A stretch of 64,000 nt of DNA. Origin: Nitrospira sp. CG24B. GTDB taxonomy: Bacteria > Nitrospirota > Nitrospiria > Nitrospirales > Nitrospiraceae. Below are positions 40,779 through 50,600 of the stretch, in pieces. The DNA lies in the NCBI GenBank assembly GCA_002869845.2, contig NEWS02000003.1, forward strand, positions 75,607 to 139,606. The letters run 5' to 3'. A program made the position numbers and the translations under genes. Under the pieces are notes generated by a model. It was not told the origin of the DNA. It did no database searches and saw only the letters and a list, made by a program, of their open reading frames with translations. The first letter of the stretch is position 1. Every line of letters begins with the position of its first letter.

Positions 40779-41660
40779 CTACGCAGATGGTCGGATGGCT
40801 AATTCAATAACAGCTGCCATAAGACCCTCGGCCACTGAAGCGATGAAGTCCAGATTCAGTGTGTCGAGGGTGTCGGTTGGCCGATGGTAATGAGGATTAC
40901 GGAAGTTGGCCGTATCCGTGAGCATGACGGCGGGAAACCCCTGCTCCCAGAATGAGGTGTGGTCGCTGCGTCTCGTGTCTGGGAGCTTCTCACCGTTGCC
41001 CGGCACGATCAGTGGAACAATCGGGAGATGTGATTGCATGGCTTTTGCGACGGAGCCGGTCAAGATGTGTGAGCGCTCGTTCCCGATCACGGCAAGAAAA
41101 TTTCCGGTCGTGGGCACCGCGATGGGCACACCGGGAGGAGTCTTCTGTGAGCCTGCTAGATGGCTCGCATAGCCGACACATTCCAACACGATCGCTCCGT
41201 GGATCGTTTCACGATTCTTTCTCAACATCGCTGTATAGGCGGAGCTGCCGAGCAAGTTCTCTTCTTCCAAATTAAAGGCGATGAAATGGATCGGTCTGGC
41301 CAATTTCATGGCACGCACTCGGCGAGCGATGTGAAGCATCACCGCGAGGGCGCTAGCATTATCATCGGCGCCGGGAGACCCTTGGACCGTATCGAAGTGC
41401 GCAGCGAGGATCAGCGGCGGTGCGGATTGGAATGGCTCAGTGTCGGGAAGCGCCGTTCCGATCACATTGTGGTAGGTGCCGCCCAAGGCGTGGAATGGTT
41501 GAGTTGTGACGGTAAGACCGGCTTCAGAGAAATGGCGGTGCAGATAGGCCTCTGCGTCCTGGAGGCGAATCGGAGAAGAGAGGGGATGGCGCTCGCCCAC
41601 CAGATGGCGAAGGTCTTCTTTGAGGAGGTTGTGATCAATGGGCACGTGGGTTTCCGTCAA
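40779..41660 (-). CDS. M28-family zinc peptidase
   Basis: LILAAHFDTVQGSPGADDNASALAVML; FNLEEENLLGSSAY; SDHTSFWEQGFPAVMLTDTANFRNPHYH. Confidence 0.92.
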   Translation of the reverse strand: MTETHVPIDHNLLKEDLRHLVGERHPLSSPIRLQDAEAYLHRHFSEAGLTVTTQPFHALGGTYHNVIGTALPDTEPFQSAPPLILAAHFDTVQGSPGADDNASALAVMLHIARRVRAMKLARPIHFIAFNLEEENLLGSSAYTAMLRKNRETIHGAIVLECVGYASHLAGSQKTPPGVPIAVPTTGNFLAVIGNERSHILTGSVAKAMQSHLPIVPLIVPGNGEKLPDTRRSDHTSFWEQGFPAVMLTDTANFRNPHYHRPTDTLDTLNLDFIASVAEGLMAAVIELAIRPSA

Positions 41661-41668
41661 CGGAACGA

Positions 41669-42565
41669 TTAGGCCACGATCTCGGTGCCGATCCCCTTGC
41701 GTGTGAAGATTTCGAGCAGAACAGCGTGTGGAATGCGTCCGTCGATGATATGGGCCTTCCCGACCCCCTCGGCTAGCGCATCCAGGCAGGCGTGAACTTT
41801 CGGGATCATCCCCTCCGTGATGGTCCCCTTCTTCATCATCCGTTGCACATCTTTTCGAGACACGGTGGAGAGGTGGCGCCCGTTGGCGTCGCGAATGCCT
41901 TTGATGTCGGTCATCATGACGAGTTTTTCCGCGCGCAGAGCCCCTGCTACTGCTCCGGCAACAAGATCGGCGTTGATGTTGTAGGTATTCCCTTCGCGAT
42001 CCGTTCCGATGGGCGCGATCACCGGGATGTAGTGGTCGTCCTGCAGATTACGCAGCAGACCAGGATCGACCTTTTCGATATCGCCCACCAACCCGAAGTC
42101 CCCTTCGCCGTCCTCTCCTTCCAAATCACGATCGAGGCTTTCCGCCCAGGCCTTGGCCGTCAACGGCTTGCTGAGAATCAACCCGCCGTCCTTTCCGCTC
42201 AAACCGACCGCACTACCACCATGTCGGTTGATCAGATCGGTGATCTCCATATTGATCTTTCCTGCCAGGACCATCTCCACGATTTCCATCGTGGCCTCGT
42301 CGGTGATTCGAACACCATGGCGGAATTTCGCTTGGATGCCAAGCCGGTCGAGCATCTTGTCGATTTGGGGTCCGCCGCCGTGGATAATGACCGGGTTGAT
42401 CCCGACGTATTTCAGCAACACGACATTTTGCGCGAACCGTTCTTTGAGGGATGAATCCGTCATCGCATGGCCGCCGTATTTCACGACCACCGTTTTCCCG
42501 CGAAACGTCCGGATGTACGGCAGGGCTTCGATGAGGACGTTGGCTTTCTTGATCAGTTTGTCCAT
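41669..42565 (-). CDS. argB: Acetylglutamate kinase
   Basis: GKTVVVKYGGHAMTD; GINPVIIHGGGPQID. Confidence 0.97.
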   Translation of the reverse strand: MDKLIKKANVLIEALPYIRTFRGKTVVVKYGGHAMTDSSLKERFAQNVVLLKYVGINPVIIHGGGPQIDKMLDRLGIQAKFRHGVRITDEATMEIVEMVLAGKINMEITDLINRHGGSAVGLSGKDGGLILSKPLTAKAWAESLDRDLEGEDGEGDFGLVGDIEKVDPGLLRNLQDDHYIPVIAPIGTDREGNTYNINADLVAGAVAGALRAEKLVMMTDIKGIRDANGRHLSTVSRKDVQRMMKKGTITEGMIPKVHACLDALAEGVGKAHIIDGRIPHAVLLEIFTRKGIGTEIVA

Positions 42566-42594
42566 GCAGAACTCCCGGCGATCAACACCGATCC

Positions 42595-43992
42595 CTATAA
42601 AATATACCGGCTCAGATCCTGGTCCTTCACGATATCTTTCAATCGGTCCCGTACATTGGTCGCGGTGATGCTGATTCGTTTGTCGGGCCAGCCTGGTCCC
42701 TCGAAAGAAATGTCCTCAAGCAACCGCTCCATGATGGTGAACAGGCGGCGCGCGCCGATGTTCTCAGTCCGTTCATTCACTTGGACTGCCACTTCGGCGA
42801 TCTCCTCCAGACCGTCTTTGGTGAACTCGATGGCGAGGCCTTCGGTGGCCAGCAAGGCCTGATACTGCCGGACCAACGCCCCTTTTGGCTCTGTGAGAAT
42901 ACGGACAAAATCGTCTTTGGATAAGGGACTGAGTTCGACGCGGATCGGAAATCGCCCTTGGAGCTCCGGAATCAGATCGGACGGTTTCGCCACATGAAAG
43001 GCACCGGCGGCGATGAAGAGGATGTGATCCGTCACGACCGGGCCGTGTTTGGTGCTGACGGTGCAGCCTTCCACGATAGGGAGGAGGTCGCGTTGGACAC
43101 CTTCTCGGGACACATCCGGTCCCGTGTTGCGCTCGCGGCCTGCAATTTTGTCGATCTCGTCGAGGAACACAATCCCGGTCTGTTCCACCTTGGTGATGGC
43201 TTCCCGCGTGGCGTCATCCATATCGATCAGTTTCTGAGCTTCTTCCTGTGTCAGGTGTTTGAGTGCTTCGGGGACTTTCATCAGCCGCTTCTTTTTCTTA
43301 CCTTGGAACATGCCGCCCAGCATGTCTCGGAGATTGCTCTCGATGTCGTCGAGTCCACCCGCGTTGGAAATAACGCCAATGGGAAGGCCGCGTTCCTTGA
43401 CTTCCATCTCCACCGTTCGTTCATCTAGCTTCCCTTCTCGCAGCTGCAGGCGCAGTTTCGATCTCGTCGCTTCGTGGGAATCGTGAGGGGCTTGAACGGC
43501 CGGCTCGCTCGTGCTGTCTACAAAGCCTGGTCGAGGAGGCGGTGGAGGCAGGAGAAGATCGAGCAATCGTTCCTCGCCTTGTTGTTCCGCTTTGTGCTGA
43601 ACGGACGCTAACCGTTGCGTCTTGACCATATTGATGGCCAGTTCGGTCAAGTCACGAATGATCGATTCCACATCACGCCCGACGTAGCCGACCTCGGTGA
43701 ACTTCGATGCTTCCACTTTGATGAAGGGGGCTTCGGCCAACTTGGCAAGCCGTCGGGCGATCTCGGTTTTTCCTACGCCGGTCGGCCCAATCATAATGAT
43801 GTTTTTCGGCATGACCTCGTCGCGGAGGTCGGGAGAAACCTGCTGGCGTCGCCAGCGGTTGCGAAGTGCGATGGCGACCATCCGCTTCGCGTCCTTTTGT
43901 CCGATGACGTAACGATTCAGTTCCTCGACGATCTGGCGCGGGGTAAGACTGTTGAGATTCAACGGTTCGGCATCGCTTGTGAGAGGTTTCAT
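42595..43992 (-). CDS. hslU: HslU ATPase subunit
   Basis: [49 protein letters not shown]. Confidence 0.98.
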   Translation of the reverse strand: MKPLTSDAEPLNLNSLTPRQIVEELNRYVIGQKDAKRMVAIALRNRWRRQQVSPDLRDEVMPKNIIMIGPTGVGKTEIARRLAKLAEAPFIKVEASKFTEVGYVGRDVESIIRDLTELAINMVKTQRLASVQHKAEQQGEERLLDLLLPPPPPRPGFVDSTSEPAVQAPHDSHEATRSKLRLQLREGKLDERTVEMEVKERGLPIGVISNAGGLDDIESNLRDMLGGMFQGKKKKRLMKVPEALKHLTQEEAQKLIDMDDATREAITKVEQTGIVFLDEIDKIAGRERNTGPDVSREGVQRDLLPIVEGCTVSTKHGPVVTDHILFIAAGAFHVAKPSDLIPELQGRFPIRVELSPLSKDDFVRILTEPKGALVRQYQALLATEGLAIEFTKDGLEEIAEVAVQVNERTENIGARRLFTIMERLLEDISFEGPGWPDKRISITATNVRDRLKDIVKDQDLSRYIL

Positions 43993-44001
43993 GATGGTGA
44001 G

Positions 44002-44538
44002 TTATCCTCGAAGTTCTTCAACAATAATCTGTTGGTTGGTGTAGATGTCAATAGAACCTGCGATGGTCATAGCTTCGGTGATGATCACCGGGGCCTCGAG
44101 TTGAGAATGGCGGAGCAGTCCTCTGGCAGCCGCCAGGGCATAGGGTCCACCCGAACCGATGGCTAAAATGCCGTCTTCCGGTTCTATGACATCGCCGGTT
44201 CCTGAAATGATGAACGATTGTTCCCTGCCGGCGACGGCAAGCAGCGCCTCCAACCGTCGAAGCGCCCGGTCGGTTCGCCAATCTTTCGCGAGCTCGACCG
44301 CCGCTCTCGTGAGATTGCCCCGATACTCCTCTAATTTACTCTCGAATTTCTCGAACAGCGTAAACGCATCAGCCGTGGCACCGGCAAATCCTGCCAAGAT
44401 CTGGTCATGATGCAGGCGCCGGAGCTTCTTAGCATTGTGCTTCATCACCGTGGTGCCAACGGTCACTTGGCCGTCACAGCCCATGGCGACCCGTCCATCG
44501 CGCCGGACACAGAGGATGGTGGTCGATCGAATGATCAT
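44002..44538 (-). CDS. hslV: HslV peptidase subunit
   Basis: [39 protein letters not shown]. Confidence 0.98.
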   Translation of the reverse strand: MIIRSTTILCVRRDGRVAMGCDGQVTVGTTVMKHNAKKLRRLHHDQILAGFAGATADAFTLFEKFESKLEEYRGNLTRAAVELAKDWRTDRALRRLEALLAVAGREQSFIISGTGDVIEPEDGILAIGSGGPYALAAARGLLRHSQLEAPVIITEAMTIAGSIDIYTNQQIIVEELRG

Positions 44539-45476
44539 GACGATTTCCGGTCCTTTCGTGACAAGGGGCTTGCCGCCGCCCGTGCTCGTGGGTGGGCGCT
44601 ATCGTATACCGCGAGAAGCTGATCCATCGCCAAATGGGTATATTTTTGTGTCGTGCTCAGTGACGCGTGGCCGAGCATTTCCTGAATCGACCGGAGATCC
44701 GCGCCTTCGTCGAGCAGATGCGTCGCGTAGGAGTGCCGCAAGGCGTGGGGACTGACCGCTCCACTCACGAGACGGCTGGAATATCGAGCAACCATCCGAG
44801 CGACACTTCTCGTGGTGATTCGGCCTCCACGATGATTCAAGAACATCGGAGCCGGCAGCTGACTGCTTCGGGATAGCGGTTTCAAGGACGTGCGATACTC
44901 TCGGATGGCGTGAAGCGCCAGATCCCCGATCGGAACCATCCGTTCTTTGCGGCCCTTCCCGCTCAAGCACACGCTTCCGTCCGTCTCGTTCAGATCATCT
45001 AGATTGATGCCCACGACCTCACTCACCCGAGCACCGGTCGAGTACATGGTTTCCAGCAGGGCACGGTCGCGTAGGGTGAGGGGCGACTGCCCCGACGGAA
45101 ACTCCATGAGCGCCGCCGCGTCGTCCTTTGTCAATACTCGGGGGAGCGGCTTGGGTAGCTTGGGGCTCCTCAGGTTTTCCGTGGGGTTCTTAGAAAGCTG
45201 CCCCTCACGAACGAGAAACCGAAAAAAACTTCGCAGGCACGCCAGTTTTCTCGCCAAGGATGACGCTTTCTCGCCTTGAGAATCCAACCTGTGTAGGTGG
45301 GCACGAATATCGTCACTAGTGATCGTATCAATGCGAATGGGCGTGGTGTCTTCCTTGGTTGGTTGAAGGAACCTCACTAGCTGATGAAGGTCGGATCGAT
45401 AACTGCGAACCGTCTCCTGTGACGCATTGCGTTCAACCTGGAGGTGCATTACGAAAGCCTTGATCGCATCTTCCAC
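44535..45476 (-). CDS. xerC: Tyrosine recombinase XerC
   Basis: Full-length Xer; [41 protein letters not shown]; hslUV context. Confidence 0.93.
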   Translation of the reverse strand: MEDAIKAFVMHLQVERNASQETVRSYRSDLHQLVRFLQPTKEDTTPIRIDTITSDDIRAHLHRLDSQGEKASSLARKLACLRSFFRFLVREGQLSKNPTENLRSPKLPKPLPRVLTKDDAAALMEFPSGQSPLTLRDRALLETMYSTGARVSEVVGINLDDLNETDGSVCLSGKGRKERMVPIGDLALHAIREYRTSLKPLSRSSQLPAPMFLNHRGGRITTRSVARMVARYSSRLVSGAVSPHALRHSYATHLLDEGADLRSIQEMLGHASLSTTQKYTHLAMDQLLAVYDSAHPRARAAASPLSRKDRKSS

Positions 45477-46765
45477 GAGTCAAAATCCTCAAGGGCTCGT
45501 TGGCTGAGCAAGCGACGCTTCTTCTCTTTGTCTTTGGGATGGTTCGACAAGGGAGGGAACAGGCCGAAGTTGGTGTTCATCGGTTGGAAATGCCGAGGAT
45601 CCGATGAGGCGACATGTGCGATCAAGCAGCCGGGCGGGGTTGTGGGGGGAGGCGTGATCAGCGATTCGCCCGCCAAGGCCCGCGCGGCATTGATGCCGGC
45701 CAGGCCCCCCATGGCTGCCGATTCGGTGTAGCCTTCCACGCCCACGAGCTGCCCGGCAAAGAAGAGAGAGGCGCGGGCTTTGAATTGCAGCGTGTTCAAT
45801 AGCAGCTGAGGCGAATTGATAAACGTATTGCGATGAAGACTGCCATACCGGAGGAACTCAGCCTGTTCAAGCCCGGGGATCATGCGAAACACCCGTTTCT
45901 GTTCGCCATAGGTCAGTTTGGTCTGAAAGCCCACCAGGTTGTAACAGGTGCGATGAATATTTTCGGTCCGCAATTGGACGACGGCCGCTGGCTCAATCCC
46001 GGTCCGCGGATCCTTGAGGCCGACCGGTTTCATAGGCCCGAACTGCATCGTTTGGCGGCCACGTTCAGCTAGCACTTCAATCGGCACACAAGCTTCAAAA
46101 TAGGGCGTCTTTTCAAATTCCTTCGGCTGGACTTTTTCCGCAGCCATCATGGCGTCGTAAAACGCATTGTACTGTTCTGCCGTCATGGGGCAATTTAAAT
46201 AATCATCCCCGCCCTTGTCATAACGAGAGGCGCGAAAGACGATGTCCATGTTGATCGAGTCCGCATCGACGATCGGTGAGATCGCGTCGTAAAAATACAA
46301 GTGCTGGGATTGCGTTGCCGCACGGATGGCTTGTGAGAGTGTGTCGGAGGTCAACGGCCCCGTCGCGATGATGCAGAGGCAATCTGTCGGGATCTCGCTG
46401 ATTGCTTCGTGGAGAATTCTGATGTTCGGATGGCCTTCCAGCGCGCGGGTAATGTGCTGTGAGAATTGGTCACGATCAACGGCCAGTGCCGATCCGGCCG
46501 GCACTTTGTATTGCTCCGCGGCGGAGATGATCAGCGAGTTCAGCCGCCGCATCTCTTCCTTCAGAATGCCGGGCGCATTCAGCGGGTCGAGAGATCCCAG
46601 CGAGTTCGAGCAGACGAGTTCGGCCAAGCCGCCTGTTTTGTGCGCCTTCGTCATCTCTTTCGGGCGCATCTCGTAGAGCGTGACCTTCGCGCCACGATTC
46701 GCCGCTTGCCAGGCCGCTTCAGAACCAGCCAGACCACCACCGACGATGACGACGTCATCTCTCAT
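45449..46765 (-). CDS. trmFO: TrmFO tRNA methyltransferase
   Basis: DVVIVGGGLAGSEAAWQAANRGAKVTLYEMRP. Confidence 0.97.
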   Translation of the reverse strand: MRDDVVIVGGGLAGSEAAWQAANRGAKVTLYEMRPKEMTKAHKTGGLAELVCSNSLGSLDPLNAPGILKEEMRRLNSLIISAAEQYKVPAGSALAVDRDQFSQHITRALEGHPNIRILHEAISEIPTDCLCIIATGPLTSDTLSQAIRAATQSQHLYFYDAISPIVDADSINMDIVFRASRYDKGGDDYLNCPMTAEQYNAFYDAMMAAEKVQPKEFEKTPYFEACVPIEVLAERGRQTMQFGPMKPVGLKDPRTGIEPAAVVQLRTENIHRTCYNLVGFQTKLTYGEQKRVFRMIPGLEQAEFLRYGSLHRNTFINSPQLLLNTLQFKARASLFFAGQLVGVEGYTESAAMGGLAGINAARALAGESLITPPPTTPPGCLIAHVASSDPRHFQPMNTNFGLFPPLSNHPKDKEKKRRLLSQRALEDFDSWKMRSRLS

Positions 46766-46874
46766 ACTTGACGTTCCTTAGAGTGAAAGGCGTTCATTCT
46801 AGAAACCGTCTTTTAGTGAAGTCAAGGCAAGATGACAGCACGTCTTCACTGGCATGAGTGGAACACCGAACTAC

Positions 46875-47033
46875 TCACTCCCCAAATATGTCCAGCTCCA
46901 ACGGAGTGATGGCAGCAATGCGTTTGAAATCACTATCGACCGTCCAGAGTGTCAGGTCATGGAGAAGTGCGGTGGGGGCAATGAGTAAATCAGGAAGCGG
47001 GACGCTTTGCCCTTTTCTCGCAAGCTCGTGCCC
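46875..47033 (-). pseudogene. VapC-like PIN-domain C-terminal fragment
   Basis: Minus frame GHELARKGQSVPLPDLLIAPTALLHDLTLWTVDSDFKRIAAITPLELDIFGE*; no N-terminus. Confidence 0.8.
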
Positions 47034-47345
47034 TGGGCCTGATCATCATTATCGGAGTCTTGGCGGCGTTCCTGACCCTTCAACCAAAATCCTCGACTGT
47101 CTATTGGCCTCCAGTGGTGGAGAAAAAAGAAGAACGACAGGCACAAGTGATTCCGCCGCCGTCTCCACCACGATCTGCCGAGCCGGTTGTTGTGCCGATG
47201 AAGCAGGAGAAGCCCGTGGAGAAACGGGCAGCAAAAAGTCGGTCATCAATCTCTATACAGGGGATGATACAGATCTCGCCAGGGTCATTCATGATGGGAG
47301 GATCGGAGAAGAGTGAAACTCCGATTCACCACGTTCAATCACCAA
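47034..47345 (+). pseudogene. TM-anchored formylglycine-generating-enzyme-like protein, fragment
   Basis: LIIIIGVLAAFLTL TM helix then MIQISPGSFMMGGSEKSETPIHHV; cut off before FGE core. Confidence 0.7.
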
Positions 47346-47635
47346 AACATTTGCGATAGCACGAGTGAATCACTCGGAAATCTCCGAACCGCTCCGGCAG
47401 ATCCCGCCACGGGATTCCCGCGCGATACCGGTACAACACCGCTTCGACAAACAGCCGGTTGTCCTTCGCCGTTACGCCCACCGTCTCTTCGCGGCCTGGC
47501 AGCAGATGCTCGATCTTCTCCCATTGGTCATCGCGCAACCCATACCGTCTCACCATCCAAAGGCCCTCCTTCGACCTATGCATAGTGAATCACACCGTGC
47601 TTGCCTTGTGAATCCTGAAAATTAATTGATGACAC
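47346..47635 (-). mobile_element. IS5-like transposase N-terminal fragment with one IS end
   Basis: MVRRYGLRDDQWEKIEHLLPGREETVGVTAKDNRLFVEAVLYRYRAGIPWRDLPERFGDFRVIH; end-like sequence GGGCGTGTCATCAATTAATTTTC near 47612-47636. Confidence 0.8.
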
Positions 47636-47799
47636 GCCCTAGTAAGCCAACTGTCAAAATTTCATTTTTCTGGATAAAGTCCGAGGGCAACTCGAACGTC
47701 TTTAGGAGGGTACCGCGGGCTTCCTTTCTTCTGTACGTAGGTGTTGTAAGCAGAGGATCTTGTGAGGTAACCGAGAGATGAAGCACATCCAGATGCAGC

Positions 47800-48135
47800 C
47801 TATTGATTCAACATCGCTCGAACCGCTTGGTTGAGCGTCGGCACTTTATTCTTCACGATGTCCCAGACGATTTCCGAATCGAGACCGAAATACTCATGAA
47901 TCAGAATGTCGCGAAGCCCGGCCATTTTCTTCCATTCGAGTGATGGATGCTGGGTTCGGAAGTCCTCTGGGAGTTTCTTGACGGCCTCACCAATCACTTC
48001 AAGATTCCGGACCACGGCATCGAAGGTCTTCTCATCTTCAAGAAACGCGGCTTTGGATAGGTTCGCCGTATAGGATGCGATCTTGCGAGTGGCCTCGAGA
48101 ATATCTTCCAGGTAGACCCTAGAATCCCGGGGCAT
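47800..48135 (-). CDS. HepT-like (DUF86) HEPN toxin
   Basis: LEVIGEAVKKLPEDFR; MAGLRDILIHEYFGLD (Rx4-6H motif). Confidence 0.92.
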   Translation of the reverse strand: MPRDSRVYLEDILEATRKIASYTANLSKAAFLEDEKTFDAVVRNLEVIGEAVKKLPEDFRTQHPSLEWKKMAGLRDILIHEYFGLDSEIVWDIVKNKVPTLNQAVRAMLNQ

Positions 48136-48418
48136 AGATGGCTTCTCGTTGAATAATCGGCAGGAGGCGCGGCTTGATGGAACTCATCGTGACCAGATCC
48201 ACGGGTGACTGGAACAGGTCCTCAAGGAAGAGCTTCGTATCCATATAGGCATCGAAGGACTTCTCCGACAGCTCGACTACAAAATCGAGATCACTCCCTG
48301 GCATGGCCTCGCCTCTGGCATAGGACCCAAACAGGCCAAGCCGGTGAACTCCCAATTTTCTTAGAGTCACCTGATTTTGCTCAACGAGCTTCAACACTTC
48401 ATCTCGACTTGTGAGCAT
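48119..48418 (-). CDS. MntA-like nucleotidyltransferase antitoxin
   Basis: HRLGLFGSYARGEAMPGSDLDFVVEL; overlaps hepT start. Confidence 0.92.
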   Translation of the reverse strand: MLTSRDEVLKLVEQNQVTLRKLGVHRLGLFGSYARGEAMPGSDLDFVVELSEKSFDAYMDTKLFLEDLFQSPVDLVTMSSIKPRLLPIIQREAIYAPGF

Positions 48419-48750
48419 CGCTGGAGGATTCCTTCTGGCTCGACTTCGCCCTTGCGCTAAGGTCCTGGCATCGGATACGACACGTCGCGCTCCACTGAGA
48501 TTGAAGGTATTCTAGCACGAGCAGGAACCGGTGGCACCATCGGAACTTCTTTTCCGAGCCATCTTATGTTCAAGGAGTGCTACCCGGAACAAATGCTGTG
48601 CGAGACACTGTTCGCGGTCGCCAGCGGGCAGTGCCTCAATCCGAACCTGTAAGCACCACTCCAAGTAGCCTCTCAGGGAGAGCCCCACCGAGCCATATTG
48701 CAGCAAATAGTTGCCCCGCGTAATAGCGAGCCTTCTTAAAAACCAACTAG

Positions 48751-50034
48751 CAGTCTGCTGAAAAACCCCTCGCAAAGTGGCGCGGAATATGATTTTCTGT
48801 TTTCAGGAAGCCCGGAGGGTCATTCATGCGCGGAACATTTGACGATCAGGGACGATTATTTTCGTATATCTCGCCGGAACAACGGGTCCCGACACGGCAC
48901 CCGCTCCGGACCATACGCGAGCTGGTGCGCGAGGTGCTCAGGGAGCTGGACCGCGATTTCCGCAAGCTGTATTCAACGACGGGGCGTCCGTCGATCCCGC
49001 CCGAACAGTTGCTGAGCGCGCTGCTCCTGCAAGTGTTTTACGGCGTACGGAGTGAGCGGCAACTGATGGAACAGCTAGACTACAATCTGCTCTACCGCTG
49101 GTTTGTCGGGCTTTCGTCGGACGACGCGGTGTGGGACGCGACGACGTTTACGAAGAATCGTGAGCGATTGCAGCAAGGCGATCTGTTCAATCGCTTCATG
49201 GACACGCTGTTGCATCACAAAAAAGTCACGCCACTGTTGTCGGACGAGCATTTCTCCGTCGACGGCACACTGATCGAAGCGTGGGCCGGCCACAAAAGCT
49301 TCACGCCAAAGGATGAGACAGACAGCGACGGGGAGCACTTCCACGGCACGACGCGCAAGAATGCCACGCATGCCAGCACGACTGATCCCGACAGCCGTCT
49401 CTACCGCAAGAGCGAGGGCAAGGAGAGTAAACTCTGCTACATGGGGCATGCCACGATGGAAAACCGGAACGGCCTAGCCGTTGCGGGGCTGGTCACGCAG
49501 GCGAGCGGTACGGCGGAACGCACGGCCTCGGAGGAAATGCTGGCGAAGAAAGCCTCGCCACATACCCGAATCACGGTCGGCGCGGACAAGGCCTATGATG
49601 TGGGAGAACATGTGGCGTGCCTGCGGGCGAAGAACATCACCCCGCACATCGCCGTCAACGCGTATGTCACCAAGACTGGAACGGCGCGCAAGACGTCCAT
49701 CGATGGACGAACCACCCGGCACACGGGCTACGTCCTCTCGCAAGGCAAACGCAAAATGATCGAGTGTCTGTTCGGATGGGGCAAGCAGCACGGCACCATG
49801 CGCAAGACGAAACACCGGGGTTTGACCAGAGTGGCTGCCGACTTTCTGCTCAATCTGATTGGCTACAACCTCATCCGTATCCCGAAACTGCTGGCACAGA
49901 GGGGATAGTGGCGGCCGACAACACAAATCCACCCCGATCCGGCACAGCGAATTCACTCACCCTCGAAACAATAACGCCTAGCGATCGCAGGAAACGGAAG
50001 CATCCTCCAGAAAAGAGGGTTTTTCAGCAGACTG
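48751..50034 (+). mobile_element. Complete IS5-family-like insertion sequence
   Basis: CAGTCTGCTGAAAAACCC terminal inverted repeats flanking transposase, bracketed by CTAG on both sides. Confidence 0.92.
48826..49908 (+). CDS. IS5-family-like transposase
   Basis: DUF772-like N-term (RPSIPPEQLLSALLLQVFYGVRSERQLMEQLDYNLLYRWFVGL) and DDE core (FSVDGTLIEAWA). Confidence 0.93.
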   Translation: MRGTFDDQGRLFSYISPEQRVPTRHPLRTIRELVREVLRELDRDFRKLYSTTGRPSIPPEQLLSALLLQVFYGVRSERQLMEQLDYNLLYRWFVGLSSDDAVWDATTFTKNRERLQQGDLFNRFMDTLLHHKKVTPLLSDEHFSVDGTLIEAWAGHKSFTPKDETDSDGEHFHGTTRKNATHASTTDPDSRLYRKSEGKESKLCYMGHATMENRNGLAVAGLVTQASGTAERTASEEMLAKKASPHTRITVGADKAYDVGEHVACLRAKNITPHIAVNAYVTKTGTARKTSIDGRTTRHTGYVLSQGKRKMIECLFGWGKQHGTMRKTKHRGLTRVAADFLLNLIGYNLIRIPKLLAQRG

Positions 50035-50043
50035 CTAGTTGAA

Positions 50044-50087
50044 CTTTTAAGGCGAGGGCCTGGGTTCGAGTCCCAGCCGGCTCACCA
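50044..50087 (+). other. tRNA-Lys(TTT)-like 3'-half remnant
   Basis: CTTTTAA loop, GGCGA, T-arm CTGGG-TTCGAGT-CCCAG, CCGGCTC ACCA; 5' half absent. Confidence 0.75.
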
Positions 50088-50600
50088 GATCGACCGTTGA
50101 ATGGTTGAAAGCGTTGGCCGTCGAGCATTCCGAAGACCCCATCGTCAAGGTATAGGTGAAGGGCGTAGACAACCTCCCGGCAGGCTTTCAGTATTACGCT
50201 GGAAGAGAAGGTTCAGCTGTACAACCACGAGCAGTCCATCGACGGTTGAATGGTGGCGATCCCCAACGCCTGCGCGAAGCGCATGGCCGGCATCACCATG
50301 GATTATCAGAATCCGGGTGGATTCAAATTCCACCACACCATTCATCAGGACGAACTCTGGCTCCATCTCCTCAACTTGAACTAATCCAGAATTTATTCGG
50401 GGTTGGAGTCTCGGTCGATTCATTCAGTTGCTCTCATCGCTCCGTCGCTCGGCCTCCTCTTTTGTGGTCCTGCCTTTGCAAACCTACTAGGTCGACGCAC
50501 CAAACAGAGACAAACTGATGCATAATGCGCCAGGCAGTCTGGTTCGCTGTCGCATTTTGGGGCAGTCGAAGCCTTGTGCCTTACTTAAGGGGAGAATGTC

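Noticed and set aside
41792-42454. 220-aa plus-strand ORF antisense to argB
   Set aside because: Shadow ORF of argB.
44535-45476. XerC considered as an island integrase
   Set aside because: Located in the conserved trmFO-xerC-hslV-hslU order, so it is the housekeeping recombinase.
46858-47316. 152-aa plus ORF
   Set aside because: Region is better explained by a minus-strand VapC fragment and an FGE fragment in another frame.
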